NCBI GenBank assembly: GCA_008690995.1
Contig: VRMN01000013.1
Span: 310,001 to 374,000 of the forward strand
Reading direction: 5' to 3'
DNA length: 64,000 nucleotides
Source: Porphyridium purpureum
Lineage: Eukaryota > Rhodophyta > Bangiophyceae > Porphyridiales > Porphyridiaceae
Part shown: piece by piece, positions 48,468-58,148 of the stretch
Numbering within the stretch: the first letter of the stretch is position 1
Layout: each line of letters starts with the position of its first letter
The notes under the pieces: model-generated
The model's input: the letters and a program-made list of their open reading frames with translations, nothing else
Databases searched by the model: none
Told to the model about the DNA's origin: nothing
Made by a program: the position numbers and the translations under genes

Positions 48468-49517
48468 CTACGGGACGGCTCCGCCCGTCGCAGCTGCTGC
48501 CGTTCCGTCGGCAGCAATCCCACGGGTTCTACCCTCTGGGCCTGCTCGATCGATATTATGAGCTCCCCTGTGTCTCATTGGCGGCGCACTGGTGGCCGCT
48601 GCAATGAGTTTGAGGTACGCTTGAAGCGTTTCGTGTGATCCTAGCGCGAGCTCTGGGTAAGTGAGCACGGCATGCACAAGGTCGACACTGTCGACGCCTG
48701 CGCGAGCAAAAAACTGCTGCCGCCTTGCGAGCGCTGCGTCACACAAATCCAGCACGCGAGGCTCGCGTTCCAAAACAGAAGCCGCCTCATCATGTGACAA
48801 GTGGAAAAGGCGCTGCAAAGTGCAGAGCGTATTCTCCATGTGCTCGGTGCCCGGCACGCTCAGCATCTTGCGAGACTCACAGAACGCGTCCGCGATGGCA
48901 TCGGCTTGAAAGCCCCAGCTGCGCAGGACCAGGAGTTTGGGTCGCAGCGAACTGTTCACAGGTGCCTGAAGAAATATCGGATGAATGCGCAGCAGCACGT
49001 GGGACAGCTTGCTGGCGTCGAGGACGAGCTGCCCTGCTAGGAAAGAAACGAGCTCCGGGTTCATGGTTCCAAGCATGGGCCGAACCTGGAGCAGCGTCGT
49101 TGCATACTGAGGCGGAACGCCCACTGCCGTGAGCAGACCGCACGTCGACTGCGCCTGTGCCACGTGGGCATAGTTGTTGAAGCCGACCAGAGCTGGCCGA
49201 GCGACGGAGCCTGCGCCGAGGTCCTGCTCCTCTGTATCACCGCCGGCACCCGCCGTGCGCTGGAACTCGAGCTGCGAGCTGGCCCAGTACGGCACGAGTC
49301 CGCCACTGTCCATGGCCATGTCGCCGGACGGGCCGCGGCCGTGCTGCATGCCAGTAATCTTCACTGCGCGCCGCTTACTGAGTGCGCCGTGCTTTCCGCG
49401 AGCCTGCATGGCAATGGCGGAGATGAGCTGCAGGCCCGCGGACACCGCGAGCCTGGCGCCCGTCGCGGCCGGCGCGCGGAGCATCTTTGCCGCGCGCATG
49501 AGCGCTGCCTGCGACAT
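48468..49517 (-). CDS. mTERF-family organellar protein
   Basis: The ATG at 49517 begins MSQAALMRAAKMLRAPAATGARL, an Ala/Arg presequence-like N-terminus. From about residue 125 come helical repeats with the mTERF Leu/Pro pattern: GVPPQYATTLLQVRPMLG, KLSHVLLRIHPIFLQAP, ...LRSWGFQADAIADAF, HDEAASVLEREPRVLDL and SVDLVHAVLTYPELALG. Such proteins bind organellar nucleic acids and affect transcription or splicing in mitochondria or plastids. It has 349 residues and a Gly/Ala-rich disordered tail. Its 3' end faces the helicase gene 142 bases away (convergent). Confidence 0.65.
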   Translation of the reverse strand: MSQAALMRAAKMLRAPAATGARLAVSAGLQLISAIAMQARGKHGALSKRRAVKITGMQHGRGPSGDMAMDSGGLVPYWASSQLEFQRTAGAGGDTEEQDLGAGSVARPALVGFNNYAHVAQAQSTCGLLTAVGVPPQYATTLLQVRPMLGTMNPELVSFLAGQLVLDASKLSHVLLRIHPIFLQAPVNSSLRPKLLVLRSWGFQADAIADAFCESRKMLSVPGTEHMENTLCTLQRLFHLSHDEAASVLEREPRVLDLCDAALARRQQFFARAGVDSVDLVHAVLTYPELALGSHETLQAYLKLIAAATSAPPMRHRGAHNIDRAGPEGRTRGIAADGTAAAATGGAVP

Positions 49518-50251
49518 GACGTACCCAGTGCGCTCCCGCTTCCGTGCGAACCGGGACCAACCGTTTTTCTTTTCCCGTGGCGAGCGTCCAGCTATCGCGG
49601 CGCTCCCCTCGTCACATTCAACCCGCGGACCTTTGCACCCCGCCTCGAACGGCCACGCCGTGCCCAGTCTGTCTGTCGACCTCCGCTTCCGCCGCCTGCT
49701 CTCTCTCTCTCGCTCCTTGCCATTCTCTCTCGCGCACGCGTCTTGTTCCCGCAGCGTGATTTTTTCGTTTCTCCGTGTTTATGAATCTCACAGAAAACGC
49801 GCATTTTCTGATTTTTCTCTTTTTTTTTTTTTTTTTGGCGCTGCGGCTCACGCGTGACGCGAACGCGAGTAAAAAACATCAAATGTACAGTGGGGGTTCT
49901 GTGGTTCATAGCAAACTGGCGCCGTTTGGTAGGACGCGGCGCGCAGATGCCGCAGCCGTTTCGACGCGCGCGTATCTCGGCGCGGTGCGCGTGGAATGCG
50001 GGCGCTACTGGAGTGAGCCCATGTGGCTTAGTGCGCGTGTGGGCGTGGAACCCAGCGGCGGGCCGCATGACGGGTAGCCAACGCGCATACCGAGCGTGAT
50101 GCATCCGCATGACATCATCGCGTCAGCCATGAATGTCCGAGTCATTCAGCCCGCAAACAGCTTTACTGTCATGCTTCAACCTTCAGAACGGCAACCAACC
50201 CTCTTGCACGCCACCCTGCAGAGCTCCGTGGACCAGAAGTGACAGCGGGGT
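49518..50251. other. Intergenic stretch with T17 run
   Basis: It lies between mTERF (upstream side) and the 3' end of DHAD. A 17-base T run lies at about 49,820-49,836. Overlapping frames are low complexity and no gene is supported. Confidence 0.45.
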
Positions 50252-52168
50252 TTAGTGCGTGATGGCCCCGAGACTGGCACTTGATACCAACTGCCGGTAC
50301 TTCTTCAGCGCGCCGCGAAGCGCCGACCCGCTTTTGCCCGGCGGCACCTGCCAGGCCGCGCGCCGCGCTTCAAGCTCGGCGTCGGTCAACTCGACGTTGA
50401 TGACACGCTTTTTCGGCTCCAGAAGGATCATATCTCCCTCCTGAAGAAGGCCAATGGGCCCGCCAACCGCCGCTTCGGGGCTCACGTGCCCTACCATGAT
50501 GCCGTGCGAGCCGCCGCTGAAGCGGCCGTCCGTGATGAGCGCCACGGTCTTGCCAAGGCCAGCGCCCATGATCGCGGCGGACGGCGACAACATCTCGCGC
50601 ATGCCCGGGCCGCCCTTGGGCCCTTCCCAGCGAATCACCACGACGTCATTGTCCACAATCTTGCCAGCCAGGATCGCATCCAGCGCCTCCTCCTCCGAGT
50701 CAAACACACGCGCAGGGCCATAGTGTTGATCGATCTCCTTGCCACTGAGCTTGATCACAGCGCCCTCGGGCGCGAGATTGCCGCGCATCACCACGACGTG
50801 GCGACCGGGCGGCGCGAGCGGCTTGTCAAACGGCACCAAAACGGGCGTTTCCAGGGTTGCCGGGTCAATCAAGGGCACGTCTGCCAGGTTCTCAGCGACG
50901 GTCTTGCCCGTCACGGTCATGCAGTCGCCATGAATCAGCCCGCGTGAGTGCAAATATTTCATCACCACGGGCACACCCCCGATCTTCTCGAGGTCTGCCA
51001 TCACATAGCGACCAAAGGGCTTGAAGTCCCCGATAAGCGGCACGCGATCGCCCACGCGGTTAAAGTCGTCTACGTCGAGCTGCACCTGCGCCTCGTGCGC
51101 GATGGCAAGCATGTGGAGAACAGCGTTTGTGCTACCTCCCAACGCCATCATCACAGCAATACCGTTCTCAAGCGCTTTCTTGGTCACAATGTCGCGCGCC
51201 CGGATGTTGTTCTCCAAGCATGTGAAAAGAGCGCGAACCGAGCGCTCGCAGTCTTCGAATTTTTCGCGACTCAATTTCTTGCTGCGGTCCACTGCAGTGT
51301 GCGCCGCCGAGTAAGGCACCGACATGCCTATGGCCTCGATGATCGAGCTCATGGTGTTGGCCGTGAACATACCGCCGCATGCTCCCGGCCCGGGGCACGA
51401 TGCCTTTTCAATGCGCTCCAGCTGCGCGTCATCGATCTTGCCAGCACCACGCGCGCCAATGGCCTCGAACGATGACACCACAGTGAGGTCCTGGCCATCC
51501 AGCTGGCCTGGCAAGATCGATCCACCGTACAGGAACACGCCAAACGCATTATTGCGCAGAATCGGCATCAGCGCGCCCGGAATCGACTTGTCGCAGCCTC
51601 CTAACGTGAGCATACCGTCGGCCAAGTACCCATCATGCATGGCTTCAATGCAGTCGGCGATCAGATCGCGCGAGATGAGCGAGTAGCGCATTCCAGAAGT
51701 GCCCATGGTCTCGCCGTCCGAGATGACCGGCGTGCCGTACGTGAAGGCCTTCCCGCCAAACTTCTCCACCATTTTCTCCAGTTCCGCACCGAGCTCATTG
51801 ATATGCACGTTGCACGGCGTGGCATTAGTGTAAGTGCATGCAATACTCACCAGCGGCTTGTCAAAATCTTCATCGGTGAAGTCCACCGCACGCATCATCG
51901 CGCGCGCGGCCGCGCGCTTGATCCATTGGTTCGTGCCCTTCTCGTCGCCAGTCAACTCCTTGGACCGCACCTTCAGCGAGGACATGTCCTGCGTGTGCTG
52001 CGCAGTCGCAGATGAGTCCGCGGCCACCATCGTTGGGTGGACTGCCCGCCGCGACGACACTGGCGCTCGAGCCCGTTGGGCAGGCGCGTCGGCCCGCGCA
52101 AGAAACGCCGTTCTGTGGCCCAGACGCACGCCGGCGTCTGCACCGGAGGCAATAAAAAGGCACGCCAT
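50252..52168 (-). CDS. ILVD: Dihydroxy-acid dehydratase, probably plastid-targeted
   Basis: The ATG at 52168 begins [17 protein letters not shown], an Ala/Arg/Ser N-terminus of about 60 residues that looks like a plastid transit peptide; the frame stays open upstream but is compositionally poor. The mature enzyme begins near [11 protein letters not shown]. It dehydrates 2,3-dihydroxy acids to 2-oxo acids in valine, isoleucine and pantothenate synthesis. Conserved sites: [14 protein letters not shown] and [16 protein letters not shown] (Fe-S cluster Cys), then [12 protein letters not shown]. Length is 638 residues with a full catalytic part. The gene is intact. Confidence 0.95.
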   Translation of the reverse strand: MACLFIASGADAGVRLGHRTAFLARADAPAQRARAPVSSRRAVHPTMVAADSSATAQHTQDMSSLKVRSKELTGDEKGTNQWIKRAAARAMMRAVDFTDEDFDKPLVSIACTYTNATPCNVHINELGAELEKMVEKFGGKAFTYGTPVISDGETMGTSGMRYSLISRDLIADCIEAMHDGYLADGMLTLGGCDKSIPGALMPILRNNAFGVFLYGGSILPGQLDGQDLTVVSSFEAIGARGAGKIDDAQLERIEKASCPGPGACGGMFTANTMSSIIEAIGMSVPYSAAHTAVDRSKKLSREKFEDCERSVRALFTCLENNIRARDIVTKKALENGIAVMMALGGSTNAVLHMLAIAHEAQVQLDVDDFNRVGDRVPLIGDFKPFGRYVMADLEKIGGVPVVMKYLHSRGLIHGDCMTVTGKTVAENLADVPLIDPATLETPVLVPFDKPLAPPGRHVVVMRGNLAPEGAVIKLSGKEIDQHYGPARVFDSEEEALDAILAGKIVDNDVVVIRWEGPKGGPGMREMLSPSAAIMGAGLGKTVALITDGRFSGGSHGIMVGHVSPEAAVGGPIGLLQEGDMILLEPKKRVINVELTDAELEARRAAWQVPPGKSGSALRGALKKYRQLVSSASLGAITH

Positions 52169-52334
52169 GAGATGATTGTAGCCGCGCGTCACAGGCTGAA
52201 GCGCAATACGGTCTTCGTACGGGTACCACGACCTCCACACCAGAGCCTCACGACCTTTTGCCCGACAGTGCTGCGCACGAGATTCTTGGCAGATGCGGCG
52301 CGCCGGCGACATGCGCACGCGCGCATCGTTTGCA

Positions 52335-52351
52335 TTTAGGGTTAGGGTTAG
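52335..52351 (+). repeat. Short telomere-like TTAGGG tract
   Basis: The sequence tttagggttagggttag, about 2.7 units, lies about 170 bases upstream of the DHAD start. It could be an interstitial telomere-like motif or a telo-box-like promoter element; chance cannot be excluded. Confidence 0.4.
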
Positions 52352-53005
52352 AGTTAAGTGGGTGGCGGCATGTCGGCACGTGACAACGAGGAGCCAGCGC
52401 TGCGCGCGTCGACGGCAACACTCGCACGCGCATAGAGGACGCGACGGCATGGTCAGGCTCATCAGTATGGTGCGCCCGGATGGGTAGCCGGCTGCATTCG
52501 GAGCCTCAGTAGATTGGAGTACAATCACTACATCATCGCAAATTCCACAGGAGGCCCTCTTCCAAGTCGAACGTAGGAATTGGTTTACAAATTGGATTTC
52601 CGTTCGTCTAGCACATCTGCTTTGTTTCGTCTGAACTTCCCCGGGATCGAAAGAGGAAAAGGGGCGACGGCTTTCCATGAGCTCCGGCGGACATATACGG
52701 CTCAAGTATCCTACTCGTGCTTGTGGAATCACTCGCGCGCGTCCCTTTCTCATTCTGTACGTGCACTATTGGTGCCATTATATTCCTGCGAGAGAAGGAA
52801 AAACCAGCGGAAGTGTTGGCCTTCGCCTGACATTATAAACGGGTCTTCCGTCTCAATCGACTTTGCCGTTTTTCGTGGTCTTTGGGACCCATGCATCAAG
52901 AAACGCTGCTCTTCTTGTCGACCAGGCTTGCAGCCCGATTGAAAGAGCAAAGGCTTCAAGAAAAGTACCGAGACTGACATAAAAAAAGCTTCTCAAGGTC
53001 AGACT
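52352..53005. other. Intergenic stretch between DHAD leader and GST 3' end
   Basis: No gene is seen. Upstream DHAD leader sequences and the GST terminator should lie here. Confidence 0.4.
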
Positions 53006-53926
53006 CTATTTCGTATCAGCGTCTCGGATCGAAGAGCGCATGCCTTGTGCAAAATCACTCGTAGCCTCGTTGCGCGCGTACTGGCGATAGGATTCAATGA
53101 GCCTCGGCTCGCACACCAACGTGCGCGCGACGCATGGTCGCGCCCTGACGGCCTCCCACCACACTCGCAATCGCACAAATTCAGGTTCGTGCTCCGGAAA
53201 TGTCAGGTTGCGGTAGTGCCCACCTATCACTAAAAACCTGAACCAGAACGGAGCGAGCGCAATGTCCATCATGGAAAATTCTAGCCCGAGGAAGAATGGA
53301 CCGCTGCCGAACGCTGCCGAGTTGAGTTCCATGGCACGCGCGAGCATGCGGCTTTCGTTCAGAAGCGTCTGGTAAGCCTCATTCTGCTGCTTCGTATTCT
53401 GGCTGATCAGTATAACATAGTAAGCTTTTTGGATCCGGTTTGTAACATAGTCGCACCAGATGCGCACCTGAGCGCGTTGGTACGCGTTCCGCGGCATGAG
53501 CCGTCGCTCGCTTGTGCCATAGACTTCGTCAAGATATTCGATCAAGGGCAGTGACTCAAACACGCCAATACCGCAATCACTCAGTGCTGGAACCAGCCCG
53601 CGCGGCGACACGCGCACAAAATCGGGATATAGCTCGGTCTTCTCGCGCATCGAAAGCTGCTTTTTCGTGTAGCCACCCGGCTGGCTGGCGTCCACCGCGT
53701 ACGGATTGATTTCAATGTACGTGTACGGCAGCCGGAGCTCCTCCAGTGCAATCCATGCGCGCTGCGCAAAGGGACAGAACCACGAACAGAAAAAGTCGAT
53801 CCCCTGTGCACCGTCACTCGCGCCAGGTCTACAAGCGCTCCGCTCTTTTATGGTCTGCTCGCCCGCAGCCTCGGTCCAGGAAGCGTCCCATAACAAATCT
53901 CCAGCGGCCTGCGCTGCTGCTTGCAT
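53006..53926 (-). CDS. Omega-like glutathione S-transferase
   Basis: The start is the ATG at 53926 (MQAAAQAAGDLLWD); an upstream GTG is less likely. Of 306 residues, about 40-140 are thioredoxin-like: GIDFFCSWFCPFAQRAWIAL with the catalytic Cys51 (CPFA, the omega/lambda style), then EINPYAVD, SPRGLVPALSD (cis-Pro) and VFESLPLIEYLDE. The helical C-terminal domain follows (RAQVRIWCDYVTNRIQK, FFLGLEFSMMDIALAPFWFR). Omega-class enzymes do thiol-transfer and dehydroascorbate reduction. The N-terminal about 40 residues could be a targeting sequence. The frame is intact. It is divergent from the CHCH-like gene, 387 bases away. Confidence 0.85.
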   Translation of the reverse strand: MQAAAQAAGDLLWDASWTEAAGEQTIKERSACRPGASDGAQGIDFFCSWFCPFAQRAWIALEELRLPYTYIEINPYAVDASQPGGYTKKQLSMREKTELYPDFVRVSPRGLVPALSDCGIGVFESLPLIEYLDEVYGTSERRLMPRNAYQRAQVRIWCDYVTNRIQKAYYVILISQNTKQQNEAYQTLLNESRMLARAMELNSAAFGSGPFFLGLEFSMMDIALAPFWFRFLVIGGHYRNLTFPEHEPEFVRLRVWWEAVRARPCVARTLVCEPRLIESYRQYARNEATSDFAQGMRSSIRDADTK

Positions 53927-54313
53927 GATTCGCGAGAAATCAGTGGGCACGCCGGGCGCGTGAGTTCAACTGCCCCGTCCTTCTTCGCGCGACCGGCCTC
54001 GAGGCGACGTTGCGCTGGATTCAACGTCGCGCCATTTTTTACTTGCTACCAAGCTTTGTGGAAGCAAAGGACCCACATGTGGAAGATTCCAGGACAAAAG
54101 AAAGGGAAAGCGCGTCAACAACGCGGCACACGCCCGCCGTCATCTCAAAGGCGCATGTTGCTCTCCTGAGATCGGGATAGATCGAACTACAAGCCCCCGA
54201 AGAAGCTGAGCACCGCCGAGTCTTGGAGCGCACAAGTGGACGAGACTGGGTTTCGTGTCTTTTCTTTTCTTGCTTTCTGTTGTATTCCTCGGAAGCGTGA
54301 GCGTCTCCCAGCC
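53927..54313. promoter_or_regulatory. Shared upstream region of GST and CHCH-like genes
   Basis: This is a 387-base stretch between divergent ATGs. No clear shared motif was recognised, so promoter function is inferred from layout. Confidence 0.3.
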
Positions 54314-54529
54314 ATGACCAATCCAGCCTCCGCTTCTGCACCTCCCCAATCGCCAGCAGTGGTGGGGGCTTGCGAGCACAAGGAGCTTGAGCAATGCTTG
54401 GCTGAAAACAACCGCGACCTGAGCAAGTGCGAGGCGGAGCTCGCGCGGTTCAAGGCAGCGTGCGCGCCGTGCAAAACGGACCAGCAAGGGGATCAGGGGA
54501 ACCAGCGAAAAGACGAACTTACGCTCTAG
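54314..54529 (+). CDS. Small CHCH-like cysteine-motif protein
   Basis: The ATG at 54314 (MTNPASASAPPQ) gives 71 residues. Four Cys sit in two helices: CEHKELEQC (C-x7-C) and CEAELARFKAAC (C-x10-C), separated by 10 residues, with CAPC following. This resembles the coiled-coil-helix-coiled-coil-helix proteins imported by Mia40 into the mitochondrial intermembrane space, though the spacing is not the classical twin Cx9C. Function is not assigned. The frame also continues upstream to 54236 with a hydrophobic MDETGFRVFSF start, which could matter. Confidence 0.5.
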   Translation: MTNPASASAPPQSPAVVGACEHKELEQCLAENNRDLSKCEAELARFKAACAPCKTDQQGDQGNQRKDELTL

Positions 54530-54658
54530 AGCTGCTGCTGCTGCCGTGCGCGCCTGGTCCCATGCCAATCAAGTTATGGGTCCGAGTGGCTGAGGAAGAA
54601 AGGTGAAGCACTCTGGTGCAGATAGCCTTTTGGCCGAAGGTTGTTTTTCAGAACTGAT

Positions 54659-55516
54659 CTATATGGCTGTCGATGCGTCACCGTCTTCTTCGAGAAGCGT
54701 AAAAAGCAACTGCGTGAGTACGTCGACTAGTGATGACATGAGGAATTTGAGCGACTCTCGGGAATACTGGCGGTCCGGCCATTGCTTATTCCGAAGCGGA
54801 CCAGATGCGTAAGAAGATAGCACGCGTATCTTTGACTCGCAGGCTGTGTCATGCATGCCGTCTGGCGCCAGCATGTACAGGATCTGGCTTTTCACAGCCT
54901 CGGACGGCACGACCACCAGGTCGTACGAGTCGAGATCCTGCGGCTCAAACTCCACGGCTAGATGATTGGAGATGTCCAGCTTCCGCCGGAACCATAATGC
55001 ATTAATAAAGTCTGCGTCTGGCGCCGCACCTACGGTCGCCTTGGTGCCTGCACTGTACGAGAAAAAGCGAGCCTCGATGCCGCGTCGTACGCACAGATCA
55101 GTGAACATGGCCTCGGCGACGACTGAGATGCGCAAATTGAACTCATCAACGAACAGAATTTTGCGCTCCCGTGACTCTTTCGCGCCTCGTGCTTTCTCTC
55201 TCTGTTCACCCTTTTGCCGCTGCTCCACGCTCGCTGCGTCCGCCCCACGCCACTCTTGCAGCGCCTCGCTAACCGTCAGCGAGCCGGCGCCCGCGTCAGC
55301 GACGCTCTCTGTGTCGCCCTGACCGTCATCACGCGGCGGCTGGGCAGGCTCGTCCGGCGCTTCTTTTCCTGCCTGTCGGCACGAGCTCGAGCGCCAGGTA
55401 CTTCTCCGCGACGGGAGCGCTGCCCGCACGGCCAACGGCCCGCCTCTGGTACGGCGCTCGCGGCGTGCGACAGGTGCGGATACGACGTGGTACAGAAATC
55501 CCGTCCGCGTGTCCAT
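54659..55516 (-). CDS. LMW protein-tyrosine phosphatase-like pseudoenzyme
   Basis: The frame is open to 56101 but overlaps the divergent PPR-like gene, so the ATG at 55516 (MDTRTGFLYHVV) is preferred, giving 285 residues with a basic, transit-like N-terminus and a disordered middle. Residues about 117-275 follow low-molecular-weight phosphatases: RKILFVDEFNLRISVVAEAMFTDL, FSYSAGTKATVGAAPDADFINAL, LDISNHLAVEF and LDSYDLVVVPSEA. The family loop 'FVCLGNICRS' reads FVDEFNLRIS here: the nucleophile Cys is Asp124 and the anion-binding Arg position is Ile130, so phosphatase activity is not expected. Probably a binding or regulatory relative. Confidence 0.6.
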   Translation of the reverse strand: MDTRTGFLYHVVSAPVARRERRTRGGPLAVRAALPSRRSTWRSSSCRQAGKEAPDEPAQPPRDDGQGDTESVADAGAGSLTVSEALQEWRGADAASVEQRQKGEQREKARGAKESRERKILFVDEFNLRISVVAEAMFTDLCVRRGIEARFFSYSAGTKATVGAAPDADFINALWFRRKLDISNHLAVEFEPQDLDSYDLVVVPSEAVKSQILYMLAPDGMHDTACESKIRVLSSYASGPLRNKQWPDRQYSRESLKFLMSSLVDVLTQLLFTLLEEDGDASTAI

Positions 55517-55911
55517 TTCGTTTTCGGGCTCGAAAGGTTCCTTCAATTTCTCCAACGTGGACGTCTCTTTGCCGTAAAGGGATGAGCGCAACTTGTTTGC
55601 GGGTTGAACGGGCTTGTGCGATACTGGACGATCTGTGAGCTCGTCCCTGAGCCAAGCTGCTGCAGCAGGATGCTTTGGCCGGAAACAGAGACCGCGCAAT
55701 GATACGGGGTTGTACGCGAGCTCAATATCAGCTGAGTGTGTTTGCGAAGGCGTGGTCCGTCTCACACGACACGCCAGCGCAAAGGATCTCGGAATACGGC
55801 ACATTCCACTTCCATTGTGGCAGACGACGGTTGTCAGCGCTCGCGCCGTCTCGTCAGGAAATTGGAAGAAATGACAGTCGGGGACCGCTTTTCGGGCGCG
55901 CGTGCGCTGCA
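55517..55911. promoter_or_regulatory. Shared upstream region of LMW-phosphatase-like and PPR-like genes
   Basis: This is a 395-base stretch between divergent ATGs. Long frames on both strands cross it, so either start could be farther out. Confidence 0.3.
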
Positions 55912-58077
55912 ATGCACAGCGCTGTGCCCACGCGCCGAAGTAAGAGAAGTGCAGCTCACGCAGGTGACGATGAAGAAGACATTCCGTTCGACGAGCCTGG
56001 TGATTTAGACCACACGCCTCTTGCCATCCTTTCGGCCGCGATGGGAGCTGTCCAAAATCAGGAGTTGAGAATGTGGGGAAAGCAAAAGAAGATGGCCGCA
56101 CGAAGAGGCCAGCTGATTAGCGTGTTGCCCACTGAGCACGAGCTCAAGAAACAGATGAAGAAGATATTGGAGAGAAGGAAGAGGATGAAGAAGATACCGC
56201 GTCCCGTGCATCCGAAATTCAACGCAATGAATCGGCGATTCCAGCGCTCTATCACAGACCCCACGGCTACGGTGAGGGATCTGGATCAATTGGTGGTATT
56301 TTTGGGACGCTCCGAAAAGCCGTACAATGCAGTGACGTTTAACGCGTCATTGATGGTCCTCGCCCAGCGCCTTCCAGAACTTGCGCTGCGCACCAAGCTT
56401 TCAGTGGCAATCCACATTTTGCGCCGCGCGCAAGTGCATAATGTACCACTGAAGTCGCATGTGCTCAGGCAGATTTTGGCGCTGGCCACGCCGTTGCGCA
56501 AAGTGAATGTGGTGCTCGTCGTGCAGCGTCTGGTCCAGCTGAACAAGTCAAAGCCAACACTGAAGCGACACTTGGATCAGAAATCATATTTTGCGCTTGT
56601 ACTGCACTGGGGGCTTTGTCGCCGCCAGGCCCTTGTCGACGAGGTGCTCGATGAGCTGCTTGGCGTGCACGCGACGAGAGACCCAACGGTGTTTGGGAAG
56701 CTGATGGTATTCTTGCTACATCATGAAGGCACAGACATCGCTGCCCATGTGTGGAGGTTGCTACGGCTGCCGGCGCTCTCGGCAGGCCCAAAGGTGGATG
56801 CTAGTATGCTAAGGGGGGGTGCGCTGCTGTGCGCCGCCACAAACAATGCGACCGAGGCTGAAAAGATCTTGCGCAAGTATAGAGAACTTGAGATGAGACC
56901 GAGTTCTGACACTCTGCACGTGCTCACCTCATTGTTTATCCGGACCGGACACTTTGACTTGGCGCGCGAGCTGATGCGATGGATCATCCGGAATGGCTAC
57001 GTTCTTGGTGGCACAGAGCTGCACTTGTACGTGCAAGCCAGCGAACGGGTAAAAGCTGAACAAAGACCGAAGGATAATCCGCTGCTGAGACTGGGCTTCG
57101 TTTTGGCGAAAGCGCCTTCGCGTTTATGCGCCAGCGCGGAAGAAAGACAGCAGTTTATACGCGCGTACGTGCGCGGTATGTACCAGGGGGTAGTTAGTGG
57201 CCGACTAGAGCCAAGCGTGGATGAGGTGTTCGAATGTGCAGAGCGCGCGCTTCTGCTCATTCAGAGGCGCGACGTGCTCTCGTTAAGTCACGTGGTTTTT
57301 TTCGCTTCCCGGGCAGAACGCCTCGATGCGGCGTTTCGCATCACGCGCTCATGTCATGTTCACGCAGGCTCGGCCACATCCGCACCTCTGCGCCGCGCGC
57401 TGCATGCATTCGCCTACGACGCGCTGCTTGAGCAGTCCTTTGCCGATGATCGTGTAGATGAGGCGCTTGCGCTGGTATTTCACCCGGAAGGTGCTGATCC
57501 CGAGGTAGCTGCTGCGTGTGTGACGAGCTTTATGTATAGCTTTGGCCGCCGCGGGCGTCTGGATATATGCAGTGAAATGTTTGCCAAATATTCCCGGTTC
57601 TACGGATGTGATGCGTGGGTATCGAGCGCATACATGAGCGTCCTTGCTGACGCGTCACGCCCTCTTGAGGCTCTTTCACAGTTTCGAGCCCTTCGGGAAA
57701 CAAAAAAACCTTTAGGCGCCATTGTGTATGATACGCTTGGTACGGTCCTGTTGAAAAACATGCCAAGTCGAAGCGCCGGCGTGTCTGGTGGACACTCGAT
57801 GCTGGATGTCAATCTGATCACTGAAATGGCCTGTATCTTGGAAGAATACTTGATTCGAACAAAGAATGAAAGTGAAAAGGACGAATTGATTGAGATGCGC
57901 GGCGTGGGATCGAGCTCTCGCGATTCGTTGGTACAGCCAGTCGTGACTACGACAAAGCAGCATGTCCGAGACATGGATCCTGAATCAAATTGGCGCATGG
58001 ACAGCGTACCGTCAATGGATATGATTCAAGAGAAAGTGGATGCCATTCGTGCACAGCTGGCATTAGAACCCGCTTAG
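55912..58077 (+). CDS. PPR-like helical-repeat protein (paralogue A)
   Basis: The ATG at 55912 (MHSAVPTRRSKRSAAHAGDD) gives 721 residues; a longer frame from 55675 would overlap the divergent gene. After an acidic stretch and a Lys/Arg-rich helix (MKKILERRKRMKKIPRP), the rest is alpha-helical pairs in the pentatricopeptide style, e.g. SDTLHVLTSLFIRTGHFDLARELMRWIIRNG and PSVDEVFECAERALLLIQRR. Such proteins bind organellar RNA and help cutting, editing or translation. It aligns with the gene facing it at 58149-59921 over most of its length, for example LHAFAYDALLEQS versus LLAFAYDALLELS. The targeting signal is not clear. Confidence 0.6.
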   Translation: MHSAVPTRRSKRSAAHAGDDEEDIPFDEPGDLDHTPLAILSAAMGAVQNQELRMWGKQKKMAARRGQLISVLPTEHELKKQMKKILERRKRMKKIPRPVHPKFNAMNRRFQRSITDPTATVRDLDQLVVFLGRSEKPYNAVTFNASLMVLAQRLPELALRTKLSVAIHILRRAQVHNVPLKSHVLRQILALATPLRKVNVVLVVQRLVQLNKSKPTLKRHLDQKSYFALVLHWGLCRRQALVDEVLDELLGVHATRDPTVFGKLMVFLLHHEGTDIAAHVWRLLRLPALSAGPKVDASMLRGGALLCAATNNATEAEKILRKYRELEMRPSSDTLHVLTSLFIRTGHFDLARELMRWIIRNGYVLGGTELHLYVQASERVKAEQRPKDNPLLRLGFVLAKAPSRLCASAEERQQFIRAYVRGMYQGVVSGRLEPSVDEVFECAERALLLIQRRDVLSLSHVVFFASRAERLDAAFRITRSCHVHAGSATSAPLRRALHAFAYDALLEQSFADDRVDEALALVFHPEGADPEVAAACVTSFMYSFGRRGRLDICSEMFAKYSRFYGCDAWVSSAYMSVLADASRPLEALSQFRALRETKKPLGAIVYDTLGTVLLKNMPSRSAGVSGGHSMLDVNLITEMACILEEYLIRTKNESEKDELIEMRGVGSSSRDSLVQPVVTTTKQHVRDMDPESNWRMDSVPSMDMIQEKVDAIRAQLALEPA

Positions 58078-58148
58078 ATTTGTGCAGCGTTCAGCTTGCT
58101 GGCCCGTGCGGGAAAGTCACCTCTAGAATTCTGTGTTAGAGCGGCTAC
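58078..58148. other. Very short tail-to-tail gap
   Basis: Only 71 bases separate the stops of the two convergent paralogues, so both terminators or poly-A signals lie here or inside the neighbouring gene. Confidence 0.4.

Noticed and set aside
49174-49857. Plus-strand frame of 227 codons
   Set aside because: It is the shadow of the mTERF gene extended into a T-rich leader.
54576-54650. tRNA-like start 'gtccgagtggctgag'
   Set aside because: It looks like a Ser/Leu tRNA 5' end, but no anticodon stem or TTCGA box follows in range.
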